From Erysipelotrichaceae bacterium (lineage in GTDB: Bacteria; Bacillota_I; Bacilli_A; Erysipelotrichales; Erysipelotrichaceae), in assembly GCA_003520745.1 (NCBI GenBank), contig DOUE01000016.1, positions 75,287-90,569 on the forward strand: a DNA stretch of 15,283 nt, written 5' to 3'. The translations under genes were made by a program, and so were the position numbers. A model generated the notes under the pieces. The model was not told the origin of the DNA, did not search any database, and was given only the letters and a program-made list of their open reading frames with translations. Shown piece after piece: positions 1-6,499 of the stretch; positions within the stretch are counted from its first letter, which is position 1, and each line of letters starts with the position of its first letter.

Positions 1-684
1 TGGGCGCTGTTGTCCCTGCCGATGCTGAAGAACGTCAAGCAAAAATTCTACCTGGAACCGAAACCGCACATCGTGACCGATTCCTTCAAACGGATCTTGA
101 TCACCTTAGGGAAAATCCGTCAAAACAAACGGATGCTGTATTATATCATCGCCTACTTCTGCTACATCGACGGCGTCTATACCATCATCTCGATGGCGAC
201 GACCTATGGCGGGGAAGTCGGCATCGGACAAACCGAAATGATCCTGGCGCTTTTGCTGACACAGTTCGTCGCGTTCCCGTTTGCGATCCTCGCCGGGATG
301 TTGGCGAAGAAATTCGGCGCCATCAAGCTCATCAAAGTCTATATCCTCATCTACATGTTCGCCTGCGTCTTCGGCTATCAACTCGACCAAGCGTGGGAAT
401 TCTGGTTCCTGGCCATCGTCATCGGCTTGGCGCAGGGCGGGATCCAATCCTTGTCCCGTTCATACTACGGAAAACTTGTCCCGAAGGAAGAATCCAGCGA
501 ATATTTCGGTTTCTTCGATATCTTCGGTAAATTCGCGGACTTCCTCGGACCGATCATCCTGGCACTGGCCGCACAGTTCCTCAATTCGTCGAAATACGGC
601 GTCTTGTTCCTGATCGTCCTCTTCATCATCGGGTATTACTTCATCCACAAAGTCGATAAGCTTGAACGGGCGGAATCGAAATAG
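1..684 (+). CDS. UMF1-family MFS permease, 3' part (5' end outside window)
   Basis: The reading frame is open from the first base, so this is the C-terminal 227 residues of a longer protein; the TTG at position 10 is only an in-frame leucine codon. Six hydrophobic stretches can be seen, at roughly residues 43-70, 78-102, 104-122, 128-150, 170-195 and 200-216, fitting the second half of a 12-TM MFS carrier. The segment around residues 142-187 (QGGIQSLSRSYYGKLVP, then EYFGFF and GKFADFLGPI) is the conserved UMF1/Atg22-like signature. The family is in the plasma membrane; its yeast relative Atg22 exports vacuolar amino acids, but bacterial substrates are not established, so no substrate is given. 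The gene ends just before a strong shared terminator. Confidence 0.85.
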   Translation, partial: WALLSLPMLKNVKQKFYLEPKPHIVTDSFKRILITLGKIRQNKRMLYYIIAYFCYIDGVYTIISMATTYGGEVGIGQTEMILALLLTQFVAFPFAILAGMLAKKFGAIKLIKVYILIYMFACVFGYQLDQAWEFWFLAIVIGLAQGGIQSLSRSYYGKLVPKEESSEYFGFFDIFGKFADFLGPIILALAAQFLNSSKYGVLFLIVLFIIGYYFIHKVDKLERAESK

Positions 685-706
685 ACGCTTGTTCTGATCC
701 ATCATG

Positions 707-743
707 AAAACGACATCCGCTAACCACGGATGTCGTTTTTTTT
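707..743. terminator. Bidirectional intrinsic terminator between convergent genes
   Basis: A perfect hairpin has arms 707-719 (AAAACGACATCCG) and 727-739, with a 7-base loop (CTAACCA). On the + strand it runs into eight T (736-743), ending the permease transcript. On the - strand it starts right after the stop codon of the M3 peptidase and ends in four T. One hairpin thus serves both genes. Confidence 0.9.
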
Positions 744-2436
744 AGAGTTTCGTATCGTCGATGCTTTCCAACCAGGCGGCGATCTCCTTGACCACGGACT
801 TCACGCAACCGTCGTCGAAGGGGGAAATCAGATGCGCTTCCTTCACCAAGCCGACGAAGGATTTCGTTCCACCCAAGGAACACAGGTGCAGGTAATCCTT
901 CCAGGTATCGGGGTCGTTGACCTGGGTTCTCTTCCAGAATTGAAGCGCACAGATCTGGGCGAGGGTATAGTCGATGTAGTAGAAGGGACTGGAGAAGATA
1001 TGGCCCTGCTGGAACCAATAGGCGCCGTTGTCCAGGAAATCGTTGCCTTCATAGTTCTGATGCGGCAGATACATTTTTTCAAGACGACGCCAGGTTTCTT
1101 TGCGCTCCTGGGGCGTCATCTGCGGGTTGGCGTAGACTTCATGCTGGAAATGATCGACCAGCACGCCGTAAGGCAAAAACTTGATCGCATCGCCAAGATG
1201 GCTGAACTTGTATTTCTGTTGGGCTTCTCCGAAGAATTTCCCCATCCACGGCCAGGCGAGGAATTCCATGCTCATCGAATGGATTTCGCAGGACTCCAGG
1301 GTTGGCCACATGCATTCGGGGACGTCGATCCAACGGCTTTGATAGACCTGGAACGCATGACCCGCTTCATGGGTCAGGACATCCACGTCGCCGGCCGTCC
1401 CGTTGAAGTTGGAAAAAATGAAGGGGGATTGGTATTCCGGGATGAAGGTGCAGTACCCTCCGCCTTCCTTGCCCGTCTTCGCCACGAGATCCAAAAGATC
1501 GCGCGAGGTCATGAAATCGATGAACTCCCCGGTTTCCTTGGACAATTCATGGTACATTTCGACACCGGCCTGGACGATTTCATCCGGCGTCCCGATCGGG
1601 GTCGCGTTCCCGTCGTAGAATTCGAACTTGGTATCGAAATAACTCAATTTATCGACGCCGAGTCGTTTCGCCTGGCGGGCATAGAGTTTATCGGCGACCG
1701 GTACGATCTCTTCCAAAATCTGGCGACGGTAATTTGCGACCATCTTGGCATCGTAATCCAAGCGTTGCATGCGGATGTATCCCAACTCGATAAAATCGTT
1801 GTATCCGAGTTTCTTGGCGATCCGTGTCCGCAGTTGGACAAGCTTATCGTAGATCTCATCGATTTCGGCTTCATGGGCTTTCAGAAACCCCGTCTTCGCA
1901 TCGATGGCGCGACGACGCATGTCACGGTCGACATTCAATGTGAACGGTGTCAATTGCGAAAGGGTGTAGGTTTTCCCCTCGAACTCGATCTGCGCCGACG
2001 CCAAGAGTTTTCCGTACGCCGAAGAGAGTTTGTTTTCTTCCTGCATTTCCTCGATGACCGCCGGGTCGAAGGACTTCAAGGCATAGTCCGCGATCTTGAA
2101 GAACGGTTCGGGAAGGGAAGCCTTCAGTTCATCCAGATAGGGCGACTTCAGTAATACTTTATAGAAGTCGACCGTCAACTCTTCATAGAAAGGATTCTGA
2201 TTGTCCCAGTATTCGTTCTCCGCTTCATAGAACGCATCTTTCGTGTCGATCGAATGGCGGATGCTGGAAAGGGTGCTCATGGTCGAAACATGGTTGCGCA
2301 CCTTGTTGATCTCTTTGATCAGCAGGATCTGCTGATCCGCGCTTTGCGCGTTGGATAAGTCTTGGGTCAGCGCTTTGAGCGTCGATGAAATCCGATCGAA
2401 ATCGGGACGCTCGTAGACATAGTCTTGAAATTTCAT
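742..2436 (-). CDS. M3-family oligoendopeptidase (PepF-like zinc metallopeptidase)
   Basis: The product is a 564-residue cytoplasmic zinc peptidase of family M3, which cuts short peptides; this is the usual length of the single-chain M3 oligoendopeptidase group. The zinc site is H356-E357-A-G-H360 (HEAGHAF), with the third ligand probably E384 in CEIHSMSMEF. A conserved C-terminal Tyr-rich segment (YYIDYTLAQ) provides the usual substrate-stabilising tyrosines. An in-frame start at 2523 would add 29 residues running through the promoter region. I chose the ATG at 2436 because AGAGG sits 8 bases before it and MKFQDYVYERPD is a normal family N-terminus. It is transcribed divergently from the DegV gene. 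No signal peptide is seen. Confidence 0.93.
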   Translation of the reverse strand: MKFQDYVYERPDFDRISSTLKALTQDLSNAQSADQQILLIKEINKVRNHVSTMSTLSSIRHSIDTKDAFYEAENEYWDNQNPFYEELTVDFYKVLLKSPYLDELKASLPEPFFKIADYALKSFDPAVIEEMQEENKLSSAYGKLLASAQIEFEGKTYTLSQLTPFTLNVDRDMRRRAIDAKTGFLKAHEAEIDEIYDKLVQLRTRIAKKLGYNDFIELGYIRMQRLDYDAKMVANYRRQILEEIVPVADKLYARQAKRLGVDKLSYFDTKFEFYDGNATPIGTPDEIVQAGVEMYHELSKETGEFIDFMTSRDLLDLVAKTGKEGGGYCTFIPEYQSPFIFSNFNGTAGDVDVLTHEAGHAFQVYQSRWIDVPECMWPTLESCEIHSMSMEFLAWPWMGKFFGEAQQKYKFSHLGDAIKFLPYGVLVDHFQHEVYANPQMTPQERKETWRRLEKMYLPHQNYEGNDFLDNGAYWFQQGHIFSSPFYYIDYTLAQICALQFWKRTQVNDPDTWKDYLHLCSLGGTKSFVGLVKEAHLISPFDDGCVKSVVKEIAAWLESIDDTKL

Positions 2437-2440
2437 GTAC

Positions 2441-2530
2441 GTTACCTCTGTAACCATTGTACACAATGTCAGAGGAAAACAAAAGCGTACAAATCCGTAC
2501 TTTGTGCACAAGGTATGATACAATGGTTAC
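2441..2530. promoter_or_regulatory. Divergent promoter/operator region with a perfect 12-bp inverted repeat
   Basis: GTAACCATTGTA (2450-2461) and TACAATGGTTAC (2519-2530) are exact reverse complements, so each divergent gene (M3 peptidase to the left, DegV to the right) sees the same TACAATGGTTAC shortly before its start. TACAAT would serve as a -10 box in both directions; a TATGAT at 2514-2519 is an alternative for DegV. The -35 boxes are weak (TTTTGT at 2484-2479 on the - strand). Further dyads are CATTGT-AC-ACAATG (2455-2468), CCTCTG/CAGAGG (2445-2450 / 2470-2475) and the palindrome TTGTGCACAA (2502-2511). This density suggests regulator binding. The symmetry is seen; the promoter role is inferred. 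Confidence 0.6.
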
Positions 2531-2553
2531 GCCCACAGGAGGATCCCCAACCC

Positions 2554-3384
2554 ATGAAAATCGTTACGGATACCGGATGTCTGATTCCGGTCGAAGAAGC
2601 CAAGAAGCATCAGATTACGCTTATCCCCCTACAAATCGCCGTCGGTGAGAAGAATTTCCGCGACTATCTTGAAATCGGATCCGAGGATTTCGTCGAACTG
2701 ATCAAAAACAAGGCGGCCTATTCATCGCAACCCGCCGTCGGAGAAGTCATGGAAGCGTTTGAATCCTTGGAAGAAACCTTGCATATCGCCATGGCGAAAG
2801 GACTGAGCGCCGCCTACGACGCGGCGAGTTCAGTGGTAAAAAGCATGGAGACGCATCATATCACCGTGTTCAATTCGACCACGCTCGCCGGTCCCCAGCA
2901 ATACCTTGTCTATCTCGCCACGAAGCTGCGCGACGGACAGAAATCCGTCAAGGAAATCGTCGATCGGATGAGCGGATGTCTGCGCGAATGCGACTCGTTC
3001 TTGATGCCGGTCGATTTCGATTTCTTGAAACGCGGAGGTCGATTAACCCCCATGGCGGCCGCCATGAGCGGGTTCTTGAAGATGAAACCGGTCTTGACCC
3101 AATCCCAAAACCGCGAACGTTTGGAGAAATTCACGGTCGCCCGGACATGGAGCGGTTCGATCGGATCGGTCATCGACGAAATGGTGAAACGCGGTGTTTC
3201 CGCGAAGCACAAGATCTACATCTCGCATGCCCTGAACATGGATGCGGCGAAACAGGCGTTCGACGCGGTGGTCGCGAAGATCCAGGACGCGGACATCGAA
3301 ATCCTGAAACTGACCCCGGCGATGATCACCCAGGGCGGACCCGGTTGTTTGGCCATCCAATATATCCTGAAGGACGAAGCGTAA
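2554..3384 (+). CDS. DegV-family (FakB-like) fatty-acid-binding protein
   Basis: This 276-residue protein has the length and motifs of the DegV fold. It opens with MKIVTDTGCL, where the family has an acidic D-S/T-x-D-type motif. YSSQPAVGE (residues 56-64) matches the family's T/S-S-Q-P lipid-binding loop, and KRGGRLT (159-165) opens the conserved segment of the C-terminal domain. Members studied as FakB bind a fatty acid so that kinase FakA can phosphorylate it for phospholipid synthesis; other members may bind other lipids, and no fakA is in this window. The ATG at 2554 is preferred over an in-frame upstream start at 2425 because AGGAGG lies at 2537-2542 and the upstream codons cross the promoter. 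It is cytoplasmic and monocistronic, ending in its own terminator. Confidence 0.9.
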   Translation: MKIVTDTGCLIPVEEAKKHQITLIPLQIAVGEKNFRDYLEIGSEDFVELIKNKAAYSSQPAVGEVMEAFESLEETLHIAMAKGLSAAYDAASSVVKSMETHHITVFNSTTLAGPQQYLVYLATKLRDGQKSVKEIVDRMSGCLRECDSFLMPVDFDFLKRGGRLTPMAAAMSGFLKMKPVLTQSQNRERLEKFTVARTWSGSIGSVIDEMVKRGVSAKHKIYISHALNMDAAKQAFDAVVAKIQDADIEILKLTPAMITQGGPGCLAIQYILKDEA

Positions 3385-3394
3385 GCTTCGTTTT
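3371..3394 (+). terminator. Intrinsic terminator whose loop contains the DegV stop codon
   Basis: ACGAAGC (3374-3380) and GCTTCGT (3385-3391) form a perfect stem closed by the tetraloop GTAA. The last three loop bases are the TAA stop codon of the DegV gene. The stem extends outward through two G-T wobbles and an A-T pair into a short T run (3391-3394). The T tract is short, so efficiency is uncertain. Confidence 0.65.
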
Positions 3395-3421
3395 CATTTC
3401 GCTTCGCCGGGGCATAAGGAA

Positions 3422-3432
3422 TATGATAAAAT
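3422..3432 (+). promoter_or_regulatory. Probable -10 element for the PLP-enzyme / lipoprotein operon
   Basis: TATGATAAAAT lies 25 bases before the start codon of the downstream gene and just after the DegV terminator. It resembles the TATGATACAAT in front of DegV. No good -35 box is seen, so this rests on the -10 and its position. Confidence 0.45.
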
Positions 3433-3457
3433 AGAACCAACAAATCGGGGTGATGTT

Positions 3458-4588
3458 ATGAAACTTACCGCGTTGGTCGACCGCGAAGGAATGCGTTCCG
3501 TCAAAAGCAACAGTTCGTCCAAAAGAGAAGGTCAGATCGATCTGAGTCTGGCGGACATGGATTTCATGCCGCCGGTCGAGGTCAAGGAAGCGCTGTACCG
3601 ACAGATTACAAACGGGGTGTTGGGCTATTGCGAGGCCGACGAAGCATTGAAGCGCGTCATTACGCAATGGTACAAGCGTCGTTATTTCAGCCAGATCAAA
3701 TCCGAGGAACTGATTTTCGGACCCGGGATGAACACGGTCCTGAGTCTTTGCGTCGAAGCGTTCACCAAAGAACAGGATGAAATCATCGTCATGCCTCCGG
3801 TCTATGCGCCGTTCATCCTAAGCGCACTCCATCAGAACCGCAGGGTACGCGAAGTCCCGTTCATCGTCGAAACGGGAAAATATGAAGTCGATTTCACCGG
3901 GTTTGAAGAAGCCTGCAAAGTATCGAAGATGTTTTTCCTTTGTTCACCCCACAACCCCATCACGAAAGTCTTCAACCATGAAGAATTGCGTCGTTTGCTT
4001 GAGATCGCGAAGAAATACCATGTCTTGGTGGTCGCGGACGAGATCCACTGCGACTGGTCGTTTTTGCCCTATACTTCGGCGTCTTCGATCGACCCCTTGG
4101 TCATCACGCTTCTGAGCGCATCCAAGACCTTCAACCTTCAAAGCATGCAGACGTCGCTGATCTACATCCATGACAAGGAACGCTTCGCCGAGTTCACACA
4201 GGCGATGAAGCGGCATATGATTTCAAGCCATAACGGGTTGGCTTATGCGGCGTATTTCGCGGCCTATAGCTATGGCGAAGACTGGCTCAACGAAGTCAAG
4301 GAAATCGTCAAAGGGAACATCAATTATTTCACGTCCTTCCTAAAGAAGAACGTACCGGATTTCATCGTCTATCCCAATGAAGGGACCTATCTTGTCTGGA
4401 TGGATGTCAGCCGACGCTTCCCGGATGAGAAGGGCGCGATCGAATTCTTCGAGAAACGCAAGATCGATGTCATCCTGGGCAGCAATTACTTCGCGACCGG
4501 GGTTTGGGTTCGCTTGAATCTGGCGACCGGGCGTCAGCAAATCGTGGAAGTCTGCCGTCGTCTCTATGAAAGCGAAGAGGTTCAATGA
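3458..4588 (+). CDS. MalY/PatB-type PLP-dependent C-S lyase or aminotransferase
   Basis: A 376-residue fold-type I PLP enzyme. LADMDFMPP near the N-terminus, MPPVYAPF, CSPHNP, ADEIHCDW (D194 for the pyridine nitrogen) and SASKTFNL (K223, the Schiff-base lysine) follow the MalY/PatB order. Studied members act mainly as cystathionine beta-lyases, releasing homocysteine or sulfide; some aminotransferases share the motifs, so the exact substrate is open. Odd points: CSPHNPITKV replaces the usual C-N-P-H-N-P-x-G-R-V, losing the conserved glycine and arginine, and the usual WVADMDF reads LSLADMDF. The start has GGGGTGAT just upstream, matching the 16S tail. It overlaps the next gene by ATGA. It is cytoplasmic. 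Confidence 0.85.
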   Translation: MKLTALVDREGMRSVKSNSSSKREGQIDLSLADMDFMPPVEVKEALYRQITNGVLGYCEADEALKRVITQWYKRRYFSQIKSEELIFGPGMNTVLSLCVEAFTKEQDEIIVMPPVYAPFILSALHQNRRVREVPFIVETGKYEVDFTGFEEACKVSKMFFLCSPHNPITKVFNHEELRRLLEIAKKYHVLVVADEIHCDWSFLPYTSASSIDPLVITLLSASKTFNLQSMQTSLIYIHDKERFAEFTQAMKRHMISSHNGLAYAAYFAAYSYGEDWLNEVKEIVKGNINYFTSFLKKNVPDFIVYPNEGTYLVWMDVSRRFPDEKGAIEFFEKRKIDVILGSNYFATGVWVRLNLATGRQQIVEVCRRLYESEEVQ

Positions 4589-5517
4589 AAAAAATCATCG
4601 TTTTGGTGTTGGTGCTACTCCTTGGAGGATGCGGAGTGATCCGCAATCCTTTCGAGAAATTCGAACCGACGTATCAGGTCGCCGCGACCGATTATCTGGG
4701 AGCCGGCATCCTCTTCAATAAAATCCGTCCCGAATCCTACATGAAAGAACGGGAGCTGTTCTCCGTGGGTTCGGAAAGCGAACTTGCGCTTTTAATCGCG
4801 AAAAAGCTTGAAGCCGGGGTCACGAAAGTCAACTATCGCAGCGACCATCTGCTTTCGCTGCAAAAGACATTCATGTATCTGGAAAGCATCGTCTTTACGC
4901 CCTTTACCTTGGCGATGGGATATACCGAGTACACGCGTTTCGGGAACGCGGTCGACAAAGTCTATTTCGCGGAGGTACAACGCGACGGGGAAGCGGATCT
5001 GAAACTCAAGGAAGACACGGATCTTTTCTTGTCGGGCTTGGTGTTGGATGGCAGGACGGATGCGCAACAGTTAAGAAACATCCACGATACCCTCGTCAAG
5101 CAAACCAAATACGACACGTCCGTCCTACAACTCAAACTGGAGGAATATAGAGGTCATCCGTCGTTTGAAGCCTACGGCTTGTTTACAAACAAAACCGCTG
5201 TCTGCAGCGGTTATAGTAAGGCCTTGATGAGTTTGGCGAGCGCACGGGGCATCCCCACGCTCTATGTCGCGTCCTTGTCGATGGAACACGCCTGGAACCT
5301 TGTTTATGACGGTGAAAACTGGCTCTACATCGATGCGACATGGAACGATCCCGTCCCCGATAAAGAAGGAAGGGTCCTGCTGACCTATTTCCTTTTGGAT
5401 AAGACACGTTTCCTGAAGGATGGGAAACATCACTTCGACCTAAGCAGCGACGCCACGTTATCCGAAGAAGAATACATCGAATTCGCAAAGTATGTCTTCC
5501 CTAATACCAAAGACTAA
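4585..5517 (+). CDS. Lipoprotein with transglutaminase-like cysteine-protease domain
   Basis: A 310-residue secreted protein. It begins with a lipoprotein signal, a MKK start, a leucine/valine-rich core and the lipobox LGGC with lipidated C16, so it should be anchored on the outer face of the membrane. Residues about 165-300 form a transglutaminase-like domain with a visible triad: C207 in AVCSGYSKA, H235 in MEHAWNLV and D250 in YIDATWNDP. Bacterial proteins of this type are usually thought to cleave or crosslink peptides, not to be true transglutaminases. The first 140 or so residues after the signal are not recognised. It overlaps the PLP-enzyme gene by 4 bp (ATGA), so the two are translationally coupled. 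Its 3' end overlaps the convergent gene by 17 bp. Confidence 0.85.
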   Translation: MKKIIVLVLVLLLGGCGVIRNPFEKFEPTYQVAATDYLGAGILFNKIRPESYMKERELFSVGSESELALLIAKKLEAGVTKVNYRSDHLLSLQKTFMYLESIVFTPFTLAMGYTEYTRFGNAVDKVYFAEVQRDGEADLKLKEDTDLFLSGLVLDGRTDAQQLRNIHDTLVKQTKYDTSVLQLKLEEYRGHPSFEAYGLFTNKTAVCSGYSKALMSLASARGIPTLYVASLSMEHAWNLVYDGENWLYIDATWNDPVPDKEGRVLLTYFLLDKTRFLKDGKHHFDLSSDATLSEEEYIEFAKYVFPNTKD

Positions 5518-6154
5518 GCGCGATCAGCGTTTGGGCGACATGATAGAGAAACAGGTACGCGACGATGCGTGCCTTTTTTTTCGGTTTGATGAAGTAGACC
5601 ATGAACAAGATCGAATCGGAAAGAAAGAAAGCCGATGAAGAAACAAGTCGAAGCAGGGTCACGGGATTGGGTTCAAACGAATAGAGACCGGAAGTGAACG
5701 ATACCATCGCGACCAGTGCGAAATCGTAGAGGATAAGGAAAGGAAGGATTTTATGCGGGAGTTCCAAGACGCCTTTTTGGCTAAACGCCCAGAGGGTTAA
5801 AATCTGAAGGGTAAATGCGATGACAAAGACCGGGTGTTGAAACGAAGTCCAGGGATAGATCGAGAGATAGGCGAACTGGGCAAACGTGAAGAAAGCGATC
5901 CCCAACATGAAATAATTCTTCGAGCGACGGCGGAGGGCTAAAAACAAATCACCGAGAAACGAAAGAACCAAGCCTAGCAAGATGCCGTATTCACGCATCG
6001 TCGGATCGGCGTAGACGAACGCACCGAGACCCAAAACGACGAAATGCGCACAAGCCATCAGCTTGAACCAAAGGCGGTCGGGGGAGTCGTTCAACGTGGC
6101 GAAGATCAAAAGGATTGTGAAAACCAAGGAACTCAAAGGGATGAGGACGATCAT
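5501..6154 (-). CDS. YhhN/TMEM86-family lysoplasmalogenase-like membrane protein
   Basis: A 217-residue integral membrane protein with about eight hydrophobic segments. It carries the YhhN signatures: LSFLGDLFL (D69), a following FMLGIAFFTFAQFAYL segment, FFLSDSILF (D180) and YHVAQTLI near the C-terminus. The family's vertebrate and Legionella members hydrolyse the vinyl-ether bond of lysoplasmalogens, giving an aldehyde and a glycerophospho-alcohol; the two aspartates are the conserved polar residues. The start at 6154 has AGAGGTG 4 bases upstream. The gene is convergent with the lipoprotein gene, overlapping it by 17 bp, and carries that gene's terminator inside its own coding sequence. Specific substrate is inferred from family only. 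Confidence 0.82.
   Translation of the reverse strand: MIVLIPLSSLVFTILLIFATLNDSPDRLWFKLMACAHFVVLGLGAFVYADPTMREYGILLGLVLSFLGDLFLALRRRSKNYFMLGIAFFTFAQFAYLSIYPWTSFQHPVFVIAFTLQILTLWAFSQKGVLELPHKILPFLILYDFALVAMVSFTSGLYSFEPNPVTLLRLVSSSAFFLSDSILFMVYFIKPKKKARIVAYLFLYHVAQTLIALSLWY
5553..5581 (+). terminator. Intrinsic terminator for the lipoprotein gene, inside the opposing coding sequence
   Basis: GGTACGC (5554-5560) pairs with GCGTGCC (5567-5573) through one G-T wobble, with a 6-base loop, and runs straight into eight T (5574-5581). It lies 36 bases past the stop codon of the + strand lipoprotein gene. On the opposite strand the T run encodes the lysines of PKKKAR in the lysoplasmalogenase-like protein. 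Confidence 0.75.
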
Positions 6155-6176
6155 GGAACACCTCTTATGACTCTAT

Positions 6177-6212
6177 GGTAACAGGTTAAAATGGTCAATG
6201 TAAGTGGTTACA
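6177..6212 (-). promoter_or_regulatory. Operator-like GTAAC/GTTAC dyads upstream of the lysoplasmalogenase-like gene
   Basis: GTAAC (6178-6182) faces GTTAC (6207-6211), and inside them are TAAC-AG-GTTA (6179-6188) and TGTAA-GTGG-TTACA (6199-6212). On the - strand TTGACC is followed 17 bases later by TAGAGT, a weak promoter candidate. The GTTAC half-site recurs in the M3/DegV divergent promoter. The dyads are seen; their role is inferred. Confidence 0.35.
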
Positions 6213-6264
6213 AGACAAAAGAAGAAGAAAATCGAAAAAGGAGAAGAATGTCGCAGTAAAACAC

Positions 6265-6292
6265 TTGTAATCGATTTCTAAAAGGATAAAAT
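6265..6292 (+). promoter_or_regulatory. Distal sigma-A-like promoter for the ankyrin / EF-G-2-like operon
   Basis: TTGTAA (6265-6270), a 16-base spacer and TAAAAT (6287-6292) resemble a housekeeping promoter. Transcription would begin near 6299, giving a leader of about 200 bases that contains the competing RNA arms and the terminator-like hairpin described next. Confidence 0.5.
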
Positions 6293-6414
6293 GGAATTAA
6301 CAGGACAAAGCAAATCATGAAACGGGGTGTTGCCATATGGTACTTCTCTTGATTGTCCCCCAAAATGGTGAACAAAGTAATGGAGGACACTTGTCCTGCG
6401 CCCGTTTTCGTAAA

Positions 6415-6443
6415 TTGAATGATTTTTAAGGTGGATTTATCAT
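6415..6443 (+). promoter_or_regulatory. Proximal sigma-A-like promoter for the ankyrin / EF-G-2-like operon
   Basis: TTGAAT (6415-6420), a 17-base spacer and TATCAT (6438-6443) make a good promoter, with a start near 6450 and a leader of about 50 bases. It overlaps the terminator-like hairpin, so the two readings partly compete: a transcript starting here would carry only the T tract, not the hairpin. Confidence 0.55.
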
Positions 6444-6457
6444 GTCCATCTTTTTTT
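6430..6457 (+). terminator. Terminator-like hairpin in the leader of the ankyrin gene
   Basis: GGTGGAT (6430-6436) can pair with GTCCATC (6444-6450) over all seven positions with two wobbles, around a 7-base loop, followed at once by seven T (6451-6457). It lies 42 bases before the ankyrin start codon. It could be an attenuator for a transcript from the distal promoter. The wobbles make it a moderate hairpin. Confidence 0.4.
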
Positions 6458-6499
6458 ATCAGAAAAATCCCGTTTGAACAAACAAAGGAGGAATATGTT

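Larger units (their letters stand above)
6301..6475 (+). promoter_or_regulatory. Possible structured 5' leader with interchangeable RNA arms
   Basis: This gene-free stretch holds four related arms: CAGGACAA (6301-6308), TTGTCC (6353-6358), AGGACA (6384-6389) and TTGTCCTG (6391-6398). The first can pair with the second or the fourth, and the third with the second or the fourth, so the pairings exclude one another. A second set is AAACGGG (6320-6326), complementary to CCCGTTT at both 6401-6407 and 6469-6475. Combined with the terminator-like hairpin at 6430-6457 this resembles an attenuator or riboswitch. I do not recognise a known riboswitch class. Short complementary words arise by chance in a region this long, so confidence is limited. 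Confidence 0.35.

Noticed and set aside
730..2154. 474-codon open frame on the + strand
   Set aside because: It lies antisense to the M3 peptidase, which has clear zinc motifs and a ribosome site. The frame stays open because of codon bias on the other strand, and its translation resembles no family.
2976..3434. 152-codon open frame on the + strand
   Set aside because: It overlaps the DegV gene in another frame and has no family features.
6208..6390. 60-codon open frame on the - strand in the long gap
   Set aside because: It is AT-rich, has no ribosome site I can see, and its hydrophobic translation is what random AT-rich sequence gives. It overlaps the likely leader region.
6301..6475. A known riboswitch class (fluoride, c-di-GMP, T-box and similar)
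   Set aside because: I looked for their conserved cores and saw none that fit; only the unclassified arm arrangement is reported.
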